A stretch of DNA of 64,000 nucleotides from Hyaloperonospora brassicae (taxonomy: Eukaryota > Oomycota > Peronosporomycetes > Peronosporales > Peronosporaceae): assembly GCA_947650285.1 (NCBI GenBank), contig CANTFL010000059.1:62001-126000 (forward strand), given 5' to 3'. The notes beneath the pieces are model-generated. The model saw nothing but the letters and a program-made list of their open reading frames with translations. It did not search any database and had not been told where the DNA came from. Positions 34,800 through 44,748 of the stretch are shown here, piece after piece. The translations under genes and the position numbers were made by a program. Within the stretch, counting starts at the first letter, position 1; every line of letters begins with the position of its first letter.

Positions 34800-36590
34800 T
34801 TTTGCTTACGGAACACAGGTAGTAACACTTGTACGCAGGATGACCTTTGCGTCCGCACTTCTAACACTTCAACCGCTTCCAACACCCGCGATCGTCATGT
34901 CTCTTCGTCCCACAGTGCTTACACACTGTTTGAGGCTTCCCACGATCGTAGTGCCTCTCTTGATCAAATATCTCATTTTATACGATCGGGTTTTGGCTTC
35001 TAAGCGCGATCCGTAGCCGTGGCCATATACCCGTTGCGTCTATCCGAGTTGTAGTCCGATCCGCAAGAGTCTATGTCTAATCCACTATTCGCGCTTTCCA
35101 CGAAGATTGCTCTCACGGCTCGCGCTGGTTTTGCTGGAACTTGTGCCGACTGTGGTGCAACACGCTATCGAAATTTGCTCAATCCGATAGAGGCTTGAGC
35201 TTCTCGAACTTCCATGTTCTCACATTCTTGCAGCGTTTCTTCCAGATCATCTGCATCTCCAAAGCGTAACCTCGTTAGCATTCTAGACAGATCGCGATCG
35301 TTCATAGTACCAATGTAATGATTCACATGTTCCTTGCGAGTGGCGGGCTTTCCATCTCGTATCGGGATCTTTGCCCGGATCGCGGCCACATTCAGACGGT
35401 ACAAGTTCTCCAATGTAGTCTTGTTTGATTGCTTACGCGCATAATAGTTGAGTCTTCCAACTAAAACACTTATTCTTCCTTCGCATTCGGGCATGAAGCC
35501 TTCCCGGAGTGCCTTTAACGAAGTCCTCGTTGAGCGGCTGAGCTGGTTATACTAGTAACGCGCCGGTCCTATAAGAAGATTACTGAACACTAAGCACTTC
35601 TCCATTTCTGACGCTTGATCGCGTAGGAACGCTGAATTCACCTTACTGATCCAGTTCCTGGCCCGTTCTTCATTCTTCTCTCGACCGGAGAATTCTTTCA
35701 GTTCGGCCATGCCAGACATTCGAATTCTTTGGTTCGATAATTTGCCACTCTCAGCCGCTTCTGCCGTCGCCACCTGTGGTAATCTATTGCCTTATTGCTT
35801 TCGATGCTCAACAATAGTCATGCGATCCATTATGACGCGATCCAACCGACTCCATGGTCTATGCCCGGTATGTGGATTCCCGGTTCGGGATGGCGATTAA
35901 CCGATTGTCCAGCGTTCATGTGAGCTTGTCCTATCTCGCATTTCTTCATGGCTGCTCAAAAATAAAAATTCACTTGTTCTAATTTCACCATATTCATAAA
36001 AAGCGTCGCCGATGGTCTTCCCGCTTGCGCTTCTGCCGCATTCCGTTCAAATGCCTTCCGCAACAGATTCGCGCTCTTTGGTCCTAGCGACATACGTTGG
36101 ATCTCGAATGAATTGTTTGAGTTCTCTTTCGATTCCGCTGAAGCGTATTGTAACGATCCAGTTTGCTTGCCCTTGGGTGAATCGTTTATAGGCGTGAGAA
36201 ATTGATCCATCGTTATCCGCGGCGTGATCCGTTGATCCGAGGTGCCGATCGGCGGGGTCGGGTTGTTTTCGGGGTCACGTATGCCTAGAAGAAAATCCAA
36301 CGTCTTAAGCAGCGACTTTCCGGCAGCGATCACTGGATCATGGTTGCATTATACTAGAGTTCGTGCGTTGAACGTTCTTGCCGTTAACCTTCACCTCCGT
36401 TAGCAGATTGATACGGCGCCGGAATGCCTCCAACACGTTAGGGGTTGTTTTGGGTGCTGTTATCGGTCCGCGTAGCAATCCGGTCAGCTTCGGCTTGATC
36501 GTCTTCAATACTGAATCGCTCGACAGCAGCTTCTTCAGCTCCTTCAACTGATAATCCCGGCTAAGCTCGTCAAATTGCCAATTCTTTAAA
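34800..36590 (-). pseudogene. Gag with two zinc knuckles (broken)
   Basis: Minus-strand ORFs at 36547-36338, 36333-35956, 35773-35552 and 35494-35165 follow one another with single stops between. The capsid-like part reads MAELKEFSGREKNEERARNWISKV and later RFGDADDLEETLQECENMEVREAQ. Near 34830-34930 are two CCHC knuckles: CKHCGTKRHDDRGC, then a second with a stop in its first loop (KCGRKGHPAYKC). This is the RNA-packaging part of the element. It starts about 500 bases inside the 5' LTR. Confidence 0.75.
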
Positions 36591-37090
36591 CTTTACTTCG
36601 CGATCCAGTGACGTTGAGCTTTGCTCTATCGTCTCCATCTTGACCTGGCATCCGGCTGGCTTGTTCTTGTAAACATCGCGATCTTGTTTCTCCTCAGCCA
36701 GCTTCTTTAAGTCTTCCGAACATCTTGTCTCTCTCTTCATCATCTATGATGGTTCATCTAATACAACTGAAAATCGTTTGGGGATTACCCTAGGACTTTC
36801 ATCCTGCGGCTCGCGCTTTACAGTGCGATCCGCGGTGGCCCCCTAAGGGGATTCAAGAGGGAGTTGAGATTTTTCTTCCAGATCGTTCGAACGATATTCC
36901 TCTTTTCTTTTCATGTCGTCAAAGCCACTCATAAAATTTTTACGATCTGGGGATTCTTTATCTTCACGCGTCTGCCAAGATCCCTCTACCGCTGGCGCTT
37001 CTATCCCAGGTTCAGTCGCGATCTTGGCTTCTTTTCTCAGGGACTCACGGTAAACCCCGAGTCACCAGAAGATCTGGGCACGCGCACAAT

Positions 37091-37685
37091 TGTCGTGGAG
37101 TGGTGATCACAAATTCCTTGTGATCCCGACTCTCCACTGGCGCCCGGACGACCGACTAACGGAGGGGGTACCCCTATTCTGTGTTCTGTATGTTCTTGCT
37201 CACCTTGTGTACCCGTCGGTGGGGCGGGTTGCGCTCTTCTTGATGGACTTGAGCTGAAGCTGAGCTTGACCATCTTAGGGATAGGTGTTGATCGGGTGGA
37301 AATGCTTCAACCGGTCAAATATAGGTGCGGATCGCGTGGAAATTCTTCACTCGATCGCTTGCAACTTGGGCGCTCTCCCAGAGTCGCCTTTTGCCAGGGG
37401 TGATGCTTGATACGCGAGCCTTCTGACCACTTGAGCCGTCTCGCGATCTTGAATCTGAACTGTAGGGTTCACTGCGTCCTATCACAATTGAGGGGGGGGG
37501 GAGAATTGACTTCCGCCTGGACAAACAATCCAAGGGCGAAGTTCGCTTCGACGTGAATGACTCTCTATTCAACGGGAGGACAAAGATCCTGCCCGAGAGA
37601 AGTTGACGCGTGTCTTTTGTTGCAAATTCTATTCTGTTTAATGTCAACAAACCAAGTCCAAAGCCTATAACACTGCCTATCTGTT
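37091..37685 (-). repeat. 5' LTR of the Chronos-like element
   Basis: Partner of 25024-25616. The sequence starts TGTCGTGGAGTGG on the plus strand and ends CTGCCTATCTGTT. It abuts family-B gag sequence on the right, which suggests the element inserted into a family-B copy. Confidence 0.8.
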
Positions 37686-39222
37686 GGCTAACATCAAATT
37701 TGTCATTTAGGTCGAGTTCGTTCGTCTTTCAACGTGTAGTGGATTCCAACTACACGTTTCTTTACAGTGATCGATGCGCCTATCGCAAACCGCATCGTCA
37801 TTATCGTTGGACGAACCTCCCGCTATACAAAGATGTTATCCAGCCTTTAGTAATTGGCGACGAGCAGAGTTATTCGACGCCCCATAGTCAACTATGGCGC
37901 GAAGTGACAAGGTCTTTGTCACTTACGAGGTCAAGGTGATGAAAGCCACATCACCACCAGGTGCAGAGACACACAGTGACTGTAAATCTGGCGCAACTTT
38001 CGTCAAGAGATATAAAAATTCTCTCGATGTTACTGGATCAGTAGGGGGCTTCGCACCTACTTACCTCGACCATTTTATGATGGTCCGCTTCGCTGTTGCG
38101 GCTTTTCACCAGCATCAGACCCTCTTCCTCCAGTTCTTCTAACTGTTAGACGGTTACTGCGCTCAGCACCACAAAGTTCTCAGCGTGGGATACTGCATTC
38201 ATATGCATAGTGTCCCAACTTATGACAGCGATGGCATCTCAACATTCGCTTGTCATTCACAGGGCAAGTTTTCTCGCCCTCAAGATGACAGAGGTCCATT
38301 GGTTCTGGGTCTCCGATCGCTGATCGTCTTTGTGGACGATAGTGTAAGAGAGTGTGAGCCTGTCTTACACCATAGTCTTCCTGCTACGCAGCGTAGATCG
38401 TTTCGGAGAGCGTCTTTAGCTCCCCGTGAAAAAGGTGACCCCTTACAGGATTATCTGCAAGACCTTGAATGAATATTGTGGTAATCAAAAAATCACTTAC
38501 AGGGTTCACTACAATGCAACTTGCAAGGTAGCGTACATGCTGAGCGTAAGCCTGAACCTTTCGCTTACCCTGTTTGATCTCAAAGAATTCAGCAAGAGTC
38601 CTGAATTCTGCCCTGGGAGGCTCAAACGTCTCACTGAGCAGGGTCTTGAGGCCGTCTAACGAATCCAATCGTTGCAGGTCGTAAACCTTGACATTCAGGG
38701 CCCAATTCCTGGCGTCCCCTGCTAAGTAAGACCGAGAGAATACGATTTGTATTCGCTCGTTGTCGATGCGACGGGCCTCGATGGCACCGTCGACCTCGAC
38801 GAACCATCTTAACAGGGAGTCTTCCTCGACTCCCCGATACTTGGATATCGCTGGATTTAGAGACTCCTGTCGACGCTCACGCGTCGAAGTTGCAGACTGA
38901 GACTGATGCTGTCTCAGTTCTTCCGTCCGCTGGTGATCTTGTTGTAGCAACAAGATCACCTGTGCTCGCGACTCGTCAAGTTCTCGCTGCAAGAACTTGC
39001 TATGACGGAATGATGCTGGTCTCTATCCATTGTGGATATCATGGCCCAGATAGCTTCCTCGCAAACGGTCGAACTAATTCGTTCGATCGCACTCCATTCG
39101 ACATCGCTCAAATGAAAGTATCTTTCACGAGTTCCGTGAGATCTGTCGCCTTCAACTTCTTCCAACATGTTCAGGTTGGGCGATGCGATTGTGGTCCTTG
39201 GACGAACTACAAAGTGCTACCA
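37686..39222 (-). mobile_element. Family-B Gypsy 5' region: gag with zinc knuckle, truncated
   Basis: A 202-codon minus-strand ORF (38992-38384) encodes a Gypsy gag. It has a Gln/Arg-rich start, then KYRGVEEDSLLRWFVEVDGAIEA, ARNWALNVKVYD and KRKVQAYAQHVRYL, as in the retrotrans_gag family. Downstream at about 38199-38240 is a CCHC knuckle (CHRCHKLGHYAYEC). The reading frame then decays to 37686, where the LTR of the Chronos-like element begins. Upstream on the minus strand are a candidate primer-binding site TGGTAGCAC (39214-39222) and the LTR. The coding part is unusually rich in short perfect hairpins, for example a 13-base stem at 38932-38960. Confidence 0.8.
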
Positions 39223-39224
39223 CG

Positions 39225-39667
39225 TGTAACGGGGCACTGGTGACAACTTACTGGTTGAACAGTACGGAGCTCACTTCCACTGACAACAGTGATAGTCAGT
39301 GTTTTGCTAAGTGTTACACCAACACAGAGGAAGGAAAGGAGACTAAGTGAACACTCTAGTCTCTGGTAAAAGTAAAACTGTTATTTAGTACAATTAAGTC
39401 CTATCAATCTTATGTCTCTGTTTATGCTGACTTAATTATATTAATCTAACTGAACGTATGATGACGTCTACTCACCACCCATTACGCGCGTCTAGAAGCG
39501 ATTGGTGAGTTAATATCACCACTATATCAACCAATGAGTAGACCCTTCGGTCATCTTTAACAATATCATCATGGTCTGTGATATTGTCGAAAAAATATTC
39601 ATCGTAATATTCTTTATTGTCATATCAGCGTTGGTGACAGCATCATATAACGGGATACCCCGTTACA
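39225..39667 (-). repeat. LTR of family B (5' LTR of the truncated copy)
   Basis: 443 bases starting TGTAACGGGG and ending CCCCGTTACA, a perfect 10-base terminal inverted pair (TGTAACGGGG/CCCCGTTACA). It contains the conserved CACCCATTACGCGCGTCTAG block of the family. The primer-binding site is adjacent on the left. Confidence 0.8.
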
Positions 39668-39769
39668 CATAAGATGATGTAAGACTATTAAAATTGGGTC
39701 GAAGATCATACAGTGACGATATATTGATACCTGTCACATCATGGAAATTCATATATAAGAAGGTAGATT

Positions 39770-41850
39770 GATTGTTGGAAGTCTTTGCTCAGCGGATTAT
39801 GTCGATCAGTTTAGCAATGACTTTCTTGGGACGTCGTGAGCTAAAATAATTGGGTCATCAGGTCGCACTTGCAGGTTTATAAGAAAATTCGAAGAAATTA
39901 GCATCGTTGTTTTACATCCCGTTTCGATGTCCATATGGATCGATGCGATATTTTTTAGGGAAATCTAATTTACTACAGTAGATTTAAGGAGGAATTTGCA
40001 AACCATTCGTCAGTAATTCATGAGCTGCGCGAGTGGACTCCCACGAGAGAAGCCGCGCACGTCATGTAGCGTTATCCGTACCGGAGGCTGAATGGAATCA
40101 TGATCAAAATCCTGGAAGTAAATACAAACTCGATCTGGACAAGACCACATGGGGCGATCAGGATTTTTAAGGGGGAGGGCGTAAAACCAAAGAGATGATT
40201 ACCTTAACTAGACTCAAGGATACATTAATCAAAACGCCAAACTCAATCTTCTCGAACCAGATCGGCCACGAGTGATCATGGTGTATGCCAGTAAGTGGAC
40301 AGTATCGGCCTCGATTTTGCAGTAGCATGATGAAATCTATTGGCCAGTCGCTTTTTGTAGTCGTACATAGAAGCTTAAAAAAGAAAATAATTACGGGGTG
40401 GTTGAGAATGAAGTTTTGGTTCTTTCACGGATGCTAGGTATTTGTTACACTATGCTAGTGTCACGCGAGATTCCTATGCCCACGCGTTATTCAACCTTGT
40501 CCCGGCTGATACAATTTTTCGGTCTCAATGTAATATGGATAAGAATGGCTGCTTTGTTATCAACCTGAAGACTAGCAATCCGTCAGTCATTTAAAAGATA
40601 AGATGATATACTGGGCGCAGTGACGGCGAATGTGACTCCGCTTAAAGAATTGGATGGAGTATTGATCGCGTTCGCCCCGCGCAAACAACTTAGGCAAAAG
40701 ATAGGCACGCAAACACCCACTGTCGGAGAAGATAAATGCCTCAATTAGCCAGGCCTAATAGATTGAAAACATTAAAAAGGAGGGGAAGTGCATGCAGTAC
40801 GACCATATGTAGTGTGCCAGAGGTGACGATTATGGCTGCCGCTTCCGATTTTATCGATGATCTTACCGGAAACGATGCGGACTCTCGAGGCTTGCGACTC
40901 ATCTTCGATCTGCTCGCTGATCAAGCCCAATGATAATGATATATTGCGTTGATCTAAATTAGGAGACCGGCAGATGCGTGGTGAGACCGACTGCAAAGCT
41001 CCTGGTTTGCAATCACTGCGTCACAACACCACGGGTAAGCTAATATTGAAACCAATCCACGAGTTTCTACACGTGAGGAAGGATTGTATCCAGAACACAG
41101 ACAAGTTGGCGAGCAAACTTCTACAGCGGGAGAAAGATTAGATCGTAGCTTTTGACCAATATCTTTTAGATGTGATCAAACTTGATCGGCTGAATGATTT
41201 GTTGATTGTCGACCCGGCCGATACGGTAGTCAAGATAGCGGCAATTAATCGATCTGCAGTGAGAAGGTGAAATCAGCTCTGATTTTAGCAAGAAGGGATT
41301 GTGCAGCAAATGCGGATCGATCGTATATAGGAAGCACAGGATAAAGAGTATTGGATACCGGAATTGAACACATATCCGATCGGGGACGTGGACACGCTAA
41401 AATCAGTAAGAGAGGAGATGTGTGCCTTGATTGCACCAAAATATGAGGTGGATCAATTTTTATCATATTATACTGTTTCTGATTGGTAGCTAACGCGAAA
41501 TATCGTGTGGAGTCATTATATTTGGAATTTTTTGGAGCTGTTGCAGCGAGATTCCTACATCACTACCACGCAAGTATGACCAATGACCATCAAGGAATAG
41601 GGCGTACGTATCACAGGACAAGGATCAATTTCGATTGGCGAGGACTATACCGGAGTGTGCAGCGCTATGTGGGTGAGTGTGTGGACTGCGAGAGACGTAG
41701 GGGGTGTCCGTACGATCGTGGAGGATCGCCGGGAAGCATGCAAGCGAAATACCGTTTCAAATTTTGGCAATACATCACATTTCGCGCTTCCACGATTATT
41801 TGGAGAAAACACGAAGATGCTGTTATATAAGTCATTCTGTTCTCAGACTA
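39770..41850 (+). mobile_element. Second Chronos-like relic: RT end, RNase H, second RNase H, integrase
   Basis: Plus-strand translations in order match the large element. GHQVALAGL (about 39850) corresponds to GHQVSFAGL. VIMVYASKWTVSASILQ (about 40290) corresponds to VIVVYASKWAVSATLLQ. RGLRLIFDLLADQA (about 40890) and RGETDCKAPGLQS (about 40980) match the second RNase H. HHYHASMTNDHQGIGRTY and SVQRYVGECVDCERRRG (41550-41700) match the integrase zinc module. Stops are frequent and the sequence is AT-shifted. It lies in opposite orientation to the 25-37 kb element and is bounded by two family-B LTRs. Confidence 0.75.
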
Positions 41851-41852
41851 TG

Positions 41853-42321
41853 TGTAACGGGGAACGCTCTTACCAGATAACCGGTAAGACCTTGTGTTAC
41901 TAGAACACAAGGCTAAGTACTCCCGACGTCACGTACACGTGGCGTGAGGAAGCGCGAATAAATAAGCAGAGCTAGGGAAGCTCTGTCTAATAGAAAACGT
42001 AGAACTGTTATTTAATATAGTAATGATTCATTAATAAACCACCTTTCGTCTTAATCGAACTATGTTGAACTACAATCTCTTATGTGGATTTCTTGTTCAC
42101 CACCCATTGCGCGCGTCCAGCAGCAATTGGTGGGTCATTTGGTTGATGTAGACGCTACATCAACCAATCAGCGGAGTACCCGATAATATTACCCTCGGGG
42201 GTAATGTTCCACCATCATTACCGCTTCTCGAGTGGTGTTGATTGAATATCATGTTAATAAATAATATTCGAAGGTTGATACATTCGTATCAATTTTTATG
42301 TAACGGGCTCACCCCGTTACA
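41853..42321 (+). repeat. Family-B LTR at the duplication breakpoint
   Basis: 469 bases, TGTAACGGGG...CCCCGTTACA, the best preserved family-B LTR. Hairpins include CCTTGTGTT-acta-GAACACAAGG at about 41894-41915. Its last base is followed within two bases by the splice-acceptor and last-exon sequence of a DNA ligase I copy. No target-site duplication is visible (CTATG on the left, TTGCA on the right). Strand assigned from the element direction is uncertain because its internal region is missing. Confidence 0.75.
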
Positions 42322-42327
42322 TTGCAG

Positions 42328-42408
42328 ATCGCCGATTTGTACCGAGCCCAGGGCCTTATGAGCGTAACCAACGATGATTAGGACGAAGACGGAGATATGC
42401 TGATCTAG
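42328..42408 (+). pseudogene. Orphan last exon of DNA ligase I
   Basis: It matches exon 4 of the ligase gene (17826-17906) after a preserved ATTGCAG acceptor, starting IADLYRAQG. One GAG codon has become TAG and several acidic codons are changed. The rest of the gene is absent; a family-B LTR lies immediately upstream. Similarity continues downstream to about 42535. Confidence 0.85.
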
Positions 42409-43392
42409 GTACTTCTTGGATTCGTCACGGACAATGCCAGCTGCAGAACGTAAAAGAGCTGTCACACCTGGCGTTTGAAGCTGTCACATGCCCTGTTGAT
42501 ATAACGGTTCCACGTGTGACCGTGCGGCAGACCATGTGTGTGTACTAGCGGCACAAGCTGACATTTGTTTGCTGCGTCCACTCCATAGCTATAGCGCTAG
42601 CAGATCCACCAGCTTGAAATTGCTGATATTCTTTGTGTTACATGCAGCGGAGGAAGCGACAGCCACAGCGCAAGTCGGGAGCTGTTCGCACTTGAGTGAG
42701 GTGTTGCGCTAGCGCTCAAGCAGTACGACAAAGGGGAAGATGGCAGAAACGGTAGTGTTTAGCTAGCGAAGAACGGCGACGGCTTGAAGTACAACGAAGG
42801 CTCGTGCTTGGTGGCGTTGCAGCTTCGGGTATCAGCGTTGTAAGCGGAAATACGAAGAGCCAAATGTTAAAGACAGACTGAGTCGACGGACGAGGCCGCA
42901 AAAATCGGTGGAAGCTCAGCGCGTGCGAAGTAGCAATGATTGAAGTGGCGACTGGTACCACCAGATGCAGACATCTCGAGGTGTTTTTTAAAAGCAATCG
43001 ATGATAGCAGCAATTCCTGCAGAAAGCGAAGCAAACGGATGACAAGATACACGTGCCACTTGCACAAAGGCTGAGTATTTTCTCACGATAAAAAGCGTCT
43101 GGTGCGGTTACGAGAAAAGGCTGAAAACGGGTTGAGTAAAACGATCGTATAGCGGACATCATGCTACAACAATCATATAAAGAACATCTCGGTGCGCATC
43201 AGGAGGACACTTGCCGAGACGGTATAGTGTTGCACCAACAAATATAGCAATGTGCACGACGGGTGACACGTGTTGACTGTCCGCTTAATTTATTTATTTC
43301 GAGAGGAGATGAGGGTGTAGAGGTCTAATCGGGCACTCAGTTCCGCTCTTTGGGGACTCCACGAGACGCTCGACGGTCCCCATTGACCAACA
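42409..43392. other. Intergenic part of the duplicate, with unmatched insert
   Basis: 42409-42535 and 43192-43392 are near-identical to the regions flanking the original genes (17907-18040 and 18615-18815). 42536-43191 has no counterpart there and no gene I recognise; a 148-codon minus-strand ORF in it shows no motif. Confidence 0.6.
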
Positions 43393-44049
43393 ATGCTGCT
43401 GGAAATCGGACGCTTCGTGTGTTTAGCACTGACGGACGCAGCGATGCTGCCGGCGCTGGTCGTGATGCAGCGCAATCGGCGGCACTTTGAGCTGTTTATA
43501 GGCGTCTCGCAGCTCCTGATCTCGTTTTTCTTCAACGCCGCCGAGGCCTTCGATACGCCGCTGTTCCTTCTGGAAGACGAGTGGCATTTTCTCTCGGATG
43601 TGGTGTCCATCGCCTACTTTCTGCTGCTCTGCGTCCACCTGATGGGGTACAAAGACGAGAACCGGAACATTGTGCTGCGCTACGTGGCCTTTGCTGGCTC
43701 GTGGCTCTTCAAGACCAAGGACAGGTGGGACTCGACGTTCTACGAAGGGATGCTCGTGATCTGCTACCTGCTGGGCGTTGGCTTTCGTCGACTGTTTGCT
43801 GCGAGCAATGACATCGCCCCTCTGAACAAGCAAAACGCTAAGTACGCGCTCTACAGTCTTGGAGCAGCGGCGGTTGCAGCCGTTTGTGCTCTCTACTACG
43901 AAGACGAAGAGAACCACACCGCGTTGGGGGTTGCCAAGGGCCTGATGCACATGCTGGCTGGCGCTGCGTTCTACTACGCGTGGCTCTCGGTGCCGTGCAT
44001 GGACTCGAAGAAAGATGATATCATCCCGACGCACAGCTTGTACGTGTAG
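43393..44049 (+). CDS. Seven-helix membrane protein, duplicate copy
   Basis: 218 residues, intact, paralogous to the gene at 18816-19472. The 17 differences cluster in the C-terminal half: FFVICY to MLVICY, GVCVFYY to AVCALYY, VVEGLMHMLD to VAKGLMHMLA, KKGGVIPTHN to KKDDIIPTHS. The hydrophobic pattern and the histidines in EDEWHF and GLMHML are kept, so the copy may still be functional. Upstream sequence including the likely promoter is also duplicated (43192-43392), so expression may be shared. The family resemblance (CREST/TMEM8-like) is weak. Confidence 0.8.
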   Translation: MLLEIGRFVCLALTDAAMLPALVVMQRNRRHFELFIGVSQLLISFFFNAAEAFDTPLFLLEDEWHFLSDVVSIAYFLLLCVHLMGYKDENRNIVLRYVAFAGSWLFKTKDRWDSTFYEGMLVICYLLGVGFRRLFAASNDIAPLNKQNAKYALYSLGAAAVAAVCALYYEDEENHTALGVAKGLMHMLAGAAFYYAWLSVPCMDSKKDDIIPTHSLYV

Positions 44050-44103
44050 GATGCCAGTACGCCTGCACGTCAAGATAGACTGGCGCTCGACATCTTGGTG
44101 GAA

Positions 44104-44748
44104 TCATATACGTTTCTTACAATATGCTCCACTAAATGCCCGGGACATCATCAGTTCGTTCACTGTCAGTCCTAACAATGCTTGCATGTCGTCCGCGTGA
44201 TTGGGCCGGAAGCAGTCAGCAGATAAAGCAATCAAGCAGCCGACCTGTCCGAGATCACTTGCCGATACGGTGTAATAAAACCCCTTTGAGGGACCATCAA
44301 ACGCACCCGTCCTCATAGAGTAATTGATATGCGAGAAGCGTTCAACACGAGCAACGTACACCTCGTCGCAAACGTCGCATCGCAGGCACGCGCTGAGGTG
44401 ACTGAAGAAATTGCGTGGCTCGTCATTGCTATTGCAAAATCTGCCGTGGCTTTCGACTTGCACGCGATTGCGAGTTGGTCACTTTCCCAATAGTTTAGCA
44501 AATAAGCGAGCGAGGCGCTTACATACTTCGATCTGCTTGACGAGCTGCATAAGGATGCTGTACATCTTCGTGGGCCGGATTGGATCCTCGTCCACCGGCA
44601 CAGTTGACGCAGCTGCACATTCTGCATCGTGTGCCACGTTAAATAACCCCTTGGCTACGCCTTGCGCTTCCCTTCAGCGCCATTTTCAGGCTTGCTCGAA
44701 CGGCCATATCTTGACCCCGGTGTGGGGGTTGCGAATCTTCAGCAATCA
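44104..44748 (-). other. Coding-like extension in frame with the B-box gene, TGA-interrupted
   Basis: The frame of the B-box gene's last exon continues past its TGATGA stop for 215 codons without a TAA or TAG. It meets TGA at two further places within 90 bases, once more near 44466, and finally at 44104-44106. Segments such as KIRNPHTGVKIWPFEQA, KMYSILMQLVKQIEVCKRLARLF and CLRCDVCDEVYVARVERF look like protein. It may be the decayed 3' end of a longer ancestral gene, or a separate remnant. It is not called as a gene. Confidence 0.4.

Larger units (their letters stand above)
25024..37685 (-). mobile_element. Chronos-like Ty3/Gypsy LTR retrotransposon
   Basis: A 12.66-kb element bounded by direct LTR copies of about 594 bases (25024-25616 and 37091-37685). 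Reading the minus strand from the right LTR: gag with two zinc knuckles, protease, reverse transcriptase, RNase H, a second RNase H, integrase and chromodomain. Then comes a long region whose only long ORF is on the opposite strand, then the left LTR. A chromodomain combined with an additional RNase H is the architecture described for oomycete Chronos elements (recalled family knowledge, not searched here). Gag-pol is broken by many stops and frameshifts, and the protease and RT motifs are damaged, so this copy cannot be autonomous. A target-site duplication is not evident, and the inner LTR borders are approximate because TG...CA ends are clear only on one side. Confidence 0.85.

Noticed and set aside
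44104..44748. TGA read as Trp or Arg by a variant genetic code
   Set aside because: The other genes in the window use TGA as a normal stop (for example the PHD-bromodomain gene), so a code change is not supported.
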